From RUG11237 sp964450185 (GTDB lineage: Bacteria > Bacillota > Clostridia > Lachnospirales > Lachnospiraceae), in contig CAYVCL010000001.1 of NCBI GenBank assembly GCA_964450185.1, positions 1-64,000 on the forward strand: DNA of 64,000 nucleotides, written 5' to 3'. Within the stretch, counting starts at the first letter, position 1. Every line of letters begins with the position of its first letter. A program made the position numbers and the translations under genes. This document shows, piece by piece, positions 25,765 through 32,049 of this stretch. The notes beneath the pieces were generated by a model. The model searched no databases, was not told the origin of the DNA, and was given only the letters and a program-made list of their open reading frames with translations.

Positions 25765-27616
25765 TGTCTTCTTCCTTATCGTCTTCCTTTTTCGGTTCTT
25801 CCATTTCACTTTTCTCTGTTCCAAGGCAAGGCAGTACTTCCTGATAAGTGTACTGACATTTGCTACAACGATATTCAACATAACCATCTTCTGTTTCTGT
25901 CGGCTCTACTCTCGTTGTTTCATAAGTATGATTTAATGGAATGTAGCCACCATCTATCCATAGACCACAATAGCTTTGCAATCTTCCAAACTGACTTTCA
26001 CTTCCGCCGATATCCTTACCATAAGCCACTGTAAATCTCATATATAAGGTATCTCCATCATTAAGATACCATTCTGATAAGCCCTTTCCTGCATAATTGC
26101 CGCCATTTACGCTATAGAGCCATCCGGAACCTTGGGTAAAATCATATTCTCCCAGTCGGTTCTTGCTACAAGGGCTACGCATTTCAATTTCATCTTTTTG
26201 TATCATAGCGTAAAGCTCCGGCGGTATTTCTGCTTTTTTAAAGGCATTTCCTCTACTGATACTTCGAATATAAAATCCAATCATCTCTGTTCCTGCAAAT
26301 TCATACTCGAAATTCATCTGTTCTAAGGCTGCTAATAATGTATAAGATGCCGGCTTTCCCTGAATGAGGTCTACTTTTTCATCTGCCACAATTCCCACAC
26401 CTACAGTTGTTGCATCCACCACAACGCGTACTTGTCCAATCACTTCACCTTCATCATTGGAACGATATGTCACATTGTATACCTGCATTTTGGAGTTTCC
26501 GGCATCATCCCATGCCAGCACTGTAATTTTGTGTTCCTCTGTTTCGCTCACTACAGGCTTTTGAAAGTATAAAACATATTCATAAATGGAATTTCCCGTA
26601 GGATTGGTTATATCCTTCCCGTCCATCTGCACAAGAATATGATTTGAATAAATCTGCTCTCCCATTCCTGTTTTTGCACTTACCGTAAAGGTGAAATTCT
26701 GGGTAAGAATTTCGCCACTCCAATTATCCAGATTTGTTTCGATTACCGGTGGCTGCTGTCCCACAACAGGCTCATCTTCCGTTGCCTTTTCTGCCTGATA
26801 AGTAATTGTAAACACTGCATAATTATGTTCTCCCTTGGCATCGTCATAGTAAATTGTGATTACGTTTTTTCCCAGATTAAGTTTGCAGCTATAATCTCTT
26901 CCATTCCCAGTAAGCCAAGTACCATTTCCACTTTCTTTTTCATGCTTATAGTTCACTCGTATGTTTGCATTTACTGTGGCATCTGAATAATATGCGTAAA
27001 AGTTTAATGTATCATTTTCAATTTCTGAACAAGTAATGATTTTACTCTGTAAATCTGTTACTAGGCCTGCGTCTGAATTATCATTCTTGGTATCTTCATC
27101 CTCTTTTTTATTTTCTGATGTATCCTCTGTTTCTTGTCCTTCTTCTTCTTTTTCACCGGCTGTTCCGTTCTCAGCTACCGTTCCTTTTTCACCGGAGGAT
27201 TCTCCTTTGGAAGTATTCTTTCCTTCACCTGCTTCCTCTTGTTCTCCATTTTCTTTCGTTCCATTAGATTCTTTTGGGGAGGCAGTATCGCTTTTTTGAT
27301 TATTTTCTTCTTTCTGGGAATTATCGTTTGCTCCGTCTGCTTCTTCCCTATCTTCCGTTTCGTCTGCTTCCTCGCTCTTTGCAGTTACTTCTTCTTCCGT
27401 TTCTTGTTTTTGTTGCGTATTACCTTTGGCTTGAACTTCACTGGTTTCTGCACCAACCATAAATTCCATATTCAGGTTTTCATATTCTTTCTCAATAACA
27501 TTCGGTGGTTCTACCGTATCCACCGTCCTTAACTGCAATAAACTTCCAGCAACCAGTACAAAGGTCAGCAAAATGTCTATATATTTGTACAGTTTTCTTT
27601 TGTTTTTCCATTCCAT
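25742..27616 (-). CDS. Secreted DUF4430 (transcobalamin C-terminal-like) protein
   Basis: A 624-residue protein with an N-terminal signal or anchor helix (about residues 9-28), a strongly acidic low-complexity linker rich in Glu, Asp and Asn (about 50-190), and two beta-sandwich regions. A DUF4430 domain follows at about 395-535, with TLLAALEQMNFEYEF, GSGWLYSVNGGNYAG and YLNDGDTLYMRFTV. DUF4430 corresponds to the C-terminal cobalamin-covering domain of intrinsic factor and transcobalamin. A CSKCQYTY element near residue 584 and an acidic tail end the protein. I placed the start at the ATG 27614-27616, which has GGGAG nine bases upstream and begins the signal sequence. The longer frame would start inside the terminator hairpin. 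First gene of the cobalamin-riboswitch operon. Confidence 0.87.
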   Translation of the reverse strand: MEWKNKRKLYKYIDILLTFVLVAGSLLQLRTVDTVEPPNVIEKEYENLNMEFMVGAETSEVQAKGNTQQKQETEEEVTAKSEEADETEDREEADGANDNSQKEENNQKSDTASPKESNGTKENGEQEEAGEGKNTSKGESSGEKGTVAENGTAGEKEEEGQETEDTSENKKEDEDTKNDNSDAGLVTDLQSKIITCSEIENDTLNFYAYYSDATVNANIRVNYKHEKESGNGTWLTGNGRDYSCKLNLGKNVITIYYDDAKGEHNYAVFTITYQAEKATEDEPVVGQQPPVIETNLDNWSGEILTQNFTFTVSAKTGMGEQIYSNHILVQMDGKDITNPTGNSIYEYVLYFQKPVVSETEEHKITVLAWDDAGNSKMQVYNVTYRSNDEGEVIGQVRVVVDATTVGVGIVADEKVDLIQGKPASYTLLAALEQMNFEYEFAGTEMIGFYIRSISRGNAFKKAEIPPELYAMIQKDEIEMRSPCSKNRLGEYDFTQGSGWLYSVNGGNYAGKGLSEWYLNDGDTLYMRFTVAYGKDIGGSESQFGRLQSYCGLWIDGGYIPLNHTYETTRVEPTETEDGYVEYRCSKCQYTYQEVLPCLGTEKSEMEEPKKEDDKEEDNEDSKEE

Positions 27617-27632
27617 TCTTAAATTCTCCCAA

Positions 27633-27663
27633 GAAAAAAGCTCTTTACCAAACGGTAAAGAGC
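27633..27663 (-). terminator. Riboswitch expression-platform terminator before the DUF4430 gene
   Basis: GCTCTTTACC and GGTAAAGAGC form a perfect ten-base stem with a four-base loop, followed on the minus strand by TTTTTTC. It lies between the cobalamin aptamer and the first start codon, so it is well placed to stop transcription when B12 is bound. Confidence 0.85.
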
Positions 27664-27716
27664 TCACACAAAATAAATCTGGTAAAGATAATTTTTATTT
27701 TCATTGCATTTATTGC

Positions 27717-27746
27717 AAAAAAATAAAAATATCCTCCAGATATTTT
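27717..27746 (-). terminator. Second hairpin with U-tract directly after the aptamer
   Basis: AAAATATC and GATATTTT form an eight-base AT-only stem followed by TATTTTTTT on the minus strand. It may be a weak first terminator or part of the switch between alternative folds. Confidence 0.45.
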
Positions 27747-27792
27747 ATGTACAACCAATTACTCGTGGTCTGAAACATTCGTTTCCGTACAA

Positions 27793-27962
27793 CAATCAGG
27801 CAGGTCTCCCGGCTTAAAGATCATCACATTAGCCATCTTCCCAGTTTCCCAGTGATATTTCGGCTTCTGCTCCCTAATTACGGTGACGAGTTCGTACAGG
27901 ATTTGCACCTGTTTCCCTTTTCACCGGAACAATTCAATATTGATTGCTCCGACACCTGATTG
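27793..27962 (-). ncRNA. Cobalamin riboswitch (B12 aptamer)
   Basis: On the minus strand the conserved B12-box core AAGGGAAACAGGTGCAAATC is present, followed by a CCGTAATTAGGGAGCAGAAG segment. The 3' signature is AAGCCGGGAGACCTGCC. The closing stem P1 is perfect: CAATCAGG at the 5' end (27955-27962) pairs with CCTGATTG at the 3' end (27793-27800). A terminator follows. This class binds adenosyl- or methylcobalamin and normally shuts off B12 uptake or synthesis genes when the cofactor is plentiful. Confidence 0.93.
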
Positions 27963-27983
27963 CTTCATCTTCAATTTTTGAAC

Positions 27984-28012
27984 ACTATATCACACTTTTT
28001 TCCTAAATGCAA
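27984..28012 (-). promoter_or_regulatory. Promoter of the cobalamin-riboswitch operon
   Basis: Minus-strand TTGCAT (28007-28012) and TATAGT (27984-27989) are 17 bases apart. RNA would start about 15 bases upstream of the P1 stem of the aptamer. Confidence 0.75.
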
Positions 28013-28019
28013 CCTTCTT

Positions 28020-29384
28020 TTATTGATATAATTGACTTAATTCTACTTTTGCTTTCTGCGTATCCGGATAATCCCCCTCTATAAGAACGGTCTTATTTCC
28101 CTTGATTATCATCATACGTTGTACATATTCTCCTTTTATCAAATATACTGCATCTGCCACCCATGCCTTTTCCGCCTCTTCTCCTAATCTGGTAATCTCA
28201 TACTCTTTCTCCTTAAACCATGCTTCCCGGTATTTGTTATTAATCCATTCAAATCTGCTTTCAAATATCTCCAAATAATAATATGGCAATTCTTCCTCTA
28301 CTTCACTGATCAGGCAGTGATTATAGCAAATCTGGTGAGCCAAAGGAGTTCCACTTTTTTCTATTGCTTTATCTTCGTATTGGTAAGTATAGTCTTCCTT
28401 TTTTACGCCTAACATTTCCAATGTCACGGGAACAGGATCATTAGAACTAATATAAATTGTGCCATCTTCCACCATTTCGGTATTAGAAAGCAGTCCAAAC
28501 ACCAACATTAGCCCTGTACTTATCATGAAACCACACAACACTATACTGCCCACTACATTAAGCACTATATTTGAAGTTCTATTCGCTTTTTTATGGTAAC
28601 TGAACTTTGATATGGCAAGAAAGGCAATAATTACTACCTGACAAAGACCTACCATGTATAATCCGATTCTTCCCAGACTTAAAAGCATTCCCACAAGTGC
28701 AAATATCATAAGTACCAATGCTGCCACAACAATATTTCTGGTTTTAATAACATTTCTCCAAGAGTAAAACTGTAGTTCTTCCCCGCTTTTTACTTGTTTT
28801 CTGTTACGAAGAATAAAGCCCACAAATCTTACATTCATAAAAACACTCAACAGTATGTATATTATGAAAGTACTCATATACCACAAATCACCCCCATCAG
28901 CAAACAAACTGGCAACTTCATAGGGACCACCATATAATAATCTGCTCAATGTAGTACCTAAATTCAGCAGCTGAGTAAATGGAAGAAATATCCATTGAAC
29001 GCAGGTAAATATCAATGTATTTTTTATGATATTCCCGAACATAACTTTACTGTCTGTTTGAAGTGGCGGAATCGTTTCATCTTCTGTGTAAAAAAACTGC
29101 ATTTTTCCTTCTCCCTGCAAGTAGGTCCATCCACACTCCTCGCAAAAATCAATGTATTTTCTTGTTTCCCGATGCGGATTGGTATCAAAAATCGTTGCCT
29201 TTTTAAAGTAATCAATTTGAAACCTTACTTTTTTAGGCTCACATTTTTCAAAATAATAAAATCTCCCTCTGAACTTTGCCAGCATCAGCCCTTCTGCCGC
29301 TTTTTGCTCCAAAAATTCTTCGATTGCCTTCACATCATATGGCTCTGCCCAAAAAAACTTTTTAATATACTTATCTTTTTTCAT
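28020..29384 (-). CDS. DUF2812 membrane protein
   Basis: A 454-residue protein. The N-terminal 115 residues form a DUF2812 domain (KKFFWAEPYDVKAIEEFLEQ, then EKCEPKKVRFQIDYF and ECGWTYLQGEGKMQFF). This is followed by about five hydrophobic helices and a C-terminal soluble part. DUF2812 proteins in Firmicutes are commonly encoded just downstream of a PadR-type repressor, as here (three bases between them). Their function is not established; a role in envelope stress or toxic-compound response is often assumed but not shown. It is the last gene of the PadR unit and ends just before the riboswitch promoter. Confidence 0.85.
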   Translation of the reverse strand: MKKDKYIKKFFWAEPYDVKAIEEFLEQKAAEGLMLAKFRGRFYYFEKCEPKKVRFQIDYFKKATIFDTNPHRETRKYIDFCEECGWTYLQGEGKMQFFYTEDETIPPLQTDSKVMFGNIIKNTLIFTCVQWIFLPFTQLLNLGTTLSRLLYGGPYEVASLFADGGDLWYMSTFIIYILLSVFMNVRFVGFILRNRKQVKSGEELQFYSWRNVIKTRNIVVAALVLMIFALVGMLLSLGRIGLYMVGLCQVVIIAFLAISKFSYHKKANRTSNIVLNVVGSIVLCGFMISTGLMLVFGLLSNTEMVEDGTIYISSNDPVPVTLEMLGVKKEDYTYQYEDKAIEKSGTPLAHQICYNHCLISEVEEELPYYYLEIFESRFEWINNKYREAWFKEKEYEITRLGEEAEKAWVADAVYLIKGEYVQRMMIIKGNKTVLIEGDYPDTQKAKVELSQLYQ

Positions 29385-29387
29385 ATT

Positions 29388-29702
29388 TTATATCTCCTTT
29401 AGTATTGGCTCCCCATCTTTTATCATAACAGCCAGTCGTTCATATTCCCGGCGTAACATCTCCGCCCCCTTAGAGGTAATAATATAACTGCGCTTTCTTC
29501 CCTCCACCTTTGTTTCCTGTATAATTCCCGCCGTCAGAAACTTATCCAACAATCCATACAAAGTTCCTGCTCCAACCTTAATCCTTCCTTTCGAAATAGC
29601 ATCCACCTGTCGCATAATATCCACACCACAACACTCCTGTTGCAACGAAAGTAATATATAGTACATTGGCTCAGTCAAAGTCTGCAACTGCTCTCTAGCC
29701 AT
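29388..29702 (-). CDS. PadR-family transcriptional repressor
   Basis: A 104-residue PadR protein: a winged helix-turn-helix with MYYILLSLQQECCGVDIMRQV, KVGAGTLYGLLDKFLTAGII and the wing GRKRSYIITSKG, then a short C-terminal dimerisation helix. PadR proteins are small-molecule-released repressors. The GAGGAG site upstream of the ATG is good. A consensus promoter overlapped by a long inverted repeat lies directly upstream, so it probably represses itself and the downstream DUF2812 gene. The inducer is unknown. Confidence 0.92.
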   Translation of the reverse strand: MAREQLQTLTEPMYYILLSLQQECCGVDIMRQVDAISKGRIKVGAGTLYGLLDKFLTAGIIQETKVEGRKRSYIITSKGAEMLRREYERLAVMIKDGEPILKEI

Positions 29703-29718
29703 ACAACTCCTCCTTTTA

Positions 29719-29772
29719 TCGACACTCGATATTAAGTACTCTCAGTATAACATCGAGTATCGATATTGTCAA
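29719..29772 (-). promoter_or_regulatory. PadR promoter with embedded inverted-repeat operator
   Basis: Minus-strand TTGACA (29767-29772) and TATACT (29744-29749) are 17 bases apart, a near-perfect promoter. Two arms ATCGACACTCGAT and ATCGAGTATCGAT (12 of 13 positions complementary) flank the -10 region, and a smaller TACT-GAG-AGTA palindrome overlaps it. Confidence 0.75.
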
Positions 29773-29825
29773 TTATATTCCCTAAGAACATATTCGTTTG
29801 GAAAACTCCCTAATCCACACCCCTA

Positions 29826-29877
29826 AAATAAAAGAATCTTCCAGAGCTGTTATTCCTGCTCTGGAAGATTCTTTTTT
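29826..29877. terminator. Bidirectional terminator after the D-lactate dehydrogenase gene
   Basis: GAATCTTCCAGAGC and GCTCTGGAAGATTC form a perfect 14-base stem with T runs in both directions, 36 bases after the dehydrogenase stop. Confidence 0.88.
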
Positions 29878-29912
29878 CAGTATGGGCGTATTATAAAACC
29901 CAAATTATTTTT

Positions 29913-30893
29913 CTACACTTCAAACGGATTTTCCACCCCACGTGAAAACATACAATAGCTTTCTATGGAATGTTTCACCATATCATGAATTGCCTCCTCC
30001 GTATAAAATGCCATATGAGGGGTCACAATTACATTTGGGAAAGATTTCAAAATTGCCAGTTCCCTGTTATCTAATACGGTTGCCCGCAAATCGTTGTAAT
30101 AAAGTCCCAGTTCCTTCTCTACTACATCTAAGGCTGCGCCGCCCACTTTTCCCGATTCGATACCGGAAATTAGTGCCTGGGAATCTATCAATGCACCTCT
30201 CGCTGTGTTAATAATCAACACGCCCGGTTTCATCTTTTCGATTGCCTTTTCATCAATCATGTGGTAATTACTGTCATTGGCAGGCATGTGAAGGGATATA
30301 ATATCTGATTCCTTTAAAAGTCTGTCCAAATCCGTGTATTCTGCATATGCTTTCACACTTTCCTTCTGATACAAATCATAGGCAAGTATTTTGCAGCCAA
30401 AGCCACTGATGTCACGAATAACCGTTTCTCCGATTCTACCGGTTCCAATAATTCCAACTACACATTGATGCATTTCGCTGCCGATAATGCCTTTTAAGGT
30501 ATAATCCTGAATCACTGCACGTTCCATAATGCGCTTCATTTTTCGCTTTGCCATCAGCATAAGCATGACGGTATATTCTGCCACCGTATCGGGAGTATAG
30601 GTAATATTACTGACACGGATTCCCAGCTCTTTTGCCGCTGCCACATCAATGTGGTCATAGCCAATGGTTCTGGTCGTCACATATTTTACTCCATATTCCT
30701 TGAATTTTTCTAATAAAGGTCTGTCTATCTTAGTGGTTATTACATTGACACATTCATAACCTTTCACCCATTCTGCGTTATCAAGGGTCGGAGTCTTTGC
30801 TGTATATTTTGCAGTAATGCCATATTCTTTGGTCATCTGCTCAAAATATCTGCCTTCGTCAAACTCTCTGAAATTATACACAAACATTTTCAT
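29913..30893 (-). CDS. D-lactate dehydrogenase, VanH-like D-2-hydroxyacid dehydrogenase
   Basis: A 326-residue NAD-dependent enzyme of the D-isomer-specific 2-hydroxyacid dehydrogenase family, reducing pyruvate to D-lactate or a related 2-oxoacid. The NAD site is VGIIGTGRIGETVI, the catalytic Arg is in NTARGALID, and the His in VTPHMAFYTEEA. The stretch TRTIGYDHIDVAAAKELGI and the overall length resemble VanH and fermentative LdhA. No D-Ala-D-Lac ligase is nearby, so a fermentative role is more likely than vancomycin resistance. Start choice is uncertain: I took the ATG at 30891-30893; a GTG at 30903-30905 overlaps the end of the upstream permease gene. It is probably co-transcribed with that permease. 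Confidence 0.88.
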   Translation of the reverse strand: MKMFVYNFREFDEGRYFEQMTKEYGITAKYTAKTPTLDNAEWVKGYECVNVITTKIDRPLLEKFKEYGVKYVTTRTIGYDHIDVAAAKELGIRVSNITYTPDTVAEYTVMLMLMAKRKMKRIMERAVIQDYTLKGIIGSEMHQCVVGIIGTGRIGETVIRDISGFGCKILAYDLYQKESVKAYAEYTDLDRLLKESDIISLHMPANDSNYHMIDEKAIEKMKPGVLIINTARGALIDSQALISGIESGKVGGAALDVVEKELGLYYNDLRATVLDNRELAILKSFPNVIVTPHMAFYTEEAIHDMVKHSIESYCMFSRGVENPFEV

Positions 30894-30898
30894 AGTCT

Positions 30899-32020
30899 TT
30901 ACCACTTTCTAAATTCATTAATATCCCCAACGATTTCTTTTCCGCAACGGATAATATTGTTAAATGCCCCCAGTTTGTACAAGTTAATCAGAATCATTCC
31001 TACCGGTATAGCCACAATCATTCCCAACACACCCATAATTTTGTAACCGATATACATAAAGAACAAGGTAGTTAGTGGTTTCAAACCAATCGTATCTCCC
31101 ACAATCTTTGGCTGAATCAACTGACGAACCAACTGAGTTACACCATAGAGAACAAGCAATCCAATGGCTACTTTATAATCTCCGGACAACAACTTAAATA
31201 TTGCCCATGGAACTATTGCCGTACCTGTTCCAAAAAACGGTAGCATATCTAAAATAGCAATTAATATCGCCAGTAAAATGGCATACTTTGCCCGAAGAAT
31301 AAGAAATCCCACAAACAAAATTACCATAACTATTGCCATGATTTTAAACTGGGCGGCAAAATATCCGCCCACAATATGTTTTAAATCATCCACAACCATT
31401 TTGGTATATTTTTTCACACTTTCCGGCGTATACTTTAATACCAGCAATTCCAATCGCTCCTTATCAGCAATAAAGAAATACGCCGAAAGTATCGTCATAA
31501 TCACACCAATCAACGCAGATGGAATGTTATGAGCAATATTTCCTACTGCTGTTACCGTAGGTGCTCCCAGATTGCTTACCACTTCTCCTAAGGAAGCCAC
31601 AATACCATCATAGGTTTCTCCCAGACTATTCTGAATATTCTGAGGAATTTTTTCATATACCACCGATACGTTTTTCTGTACGTCTTCCCAGTCTTCCTGA
31701 AATCCACTGACAATCTGCGGTATATCTTCCATTACGTTCATCACCTGTCTGGCAATGTTTACTCCCGCAAAATAAATGCCTGTAATTACTAATGCCAATG
31801 CTGCTATTATAATCATCACGGAGCTGTGTTTTCTTACAATTTTTAGATGTTTCTCCATAAATCTTACCAACGGGTTGGTAAGCATCGCTATAATTCCACC
31901 AATTACAAATGGAAGAAAGAATTTAATCACTTTTGGAGCAACAACCACAATTCCAAATACTAACAATAGAAACAACAAAATATTCACAAAAATCTTGGCA
32001 TATTTCACCGATTTTTTCAT
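30899..32020 (-). CDS. AI-2E family membrane transporter
   Basis: A 373-residue polytopic protein with about eight transmembrane helices and a long hydrophilic loop between helices 3 and 4, the AI-2E (PF01594) layout. The C-terminal GVTQLVRQLIQPKIVGDTIGLKPL stretch (shown here in part) and the closing MGVLGMIVAIPVGMILI helix are typical of the family. Members have been described as exporters of autoinducer-2 or as sodium/proton antiporters; substrate cannot be assigned here. It lies 29 bases after the kinase-DegV gene and overlaps the region just before the dehydrogenase start, so it may be in the tail of the signalling operon. Confidence 0.88.
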   Translation of the reverse strand: MKKSVKYAKIFVNILLFLLLVFGIVVVAPKVIKFFLPFVIGGIIAMLTNPLVRFMEKHLKIVRKHSSVMIIIAALALVITGIYFAGVNIARQVMNVMEDIPQIVSGFQEDWEDVQKNVSVVYEKIPQNIQNSLGETYDGIVASLGEVVSNLGAPTVTAVGNIAHNIPSALIGVIMTILSAYFFIADKERLELLVLKYTPESVKKYTKMVVDDLKHIVGGYFAAQFKIMAIVMVILFVGFLILRAKYAILLAILIAILDMLPFFGTGTAIVPWAIFKLLSGDYKVAIGLLVLYGVTQLVRQLIQPKIVGDTIGLKPLTTLFFMYIGYKIMGVLGMIVAIPVGMILINLYKLGAFNNIIRCGKEIVGDINEFRKW

Positions 32021-32049
32021 AATCCGCCCTTACCCCTTCATATCGTCTT

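Noticed and set aside
27617..27667. Upstream ATG for the DUF4430 gene
   Set aside because: It lies just beyond the terminator hairpin, so the first codons would be the hairpin itself; the downstream ATG has a proper ribosome binding site followed by the signal sequence.
29913..30893. Vancomycin-resistance VanH
   Set aside because: The sequence resembles VanH, but there is no VanA/VanB-type ligase, VanX or VanRS nearby, so a fermentative D-lactate dehydrogenase is the simpler reading.
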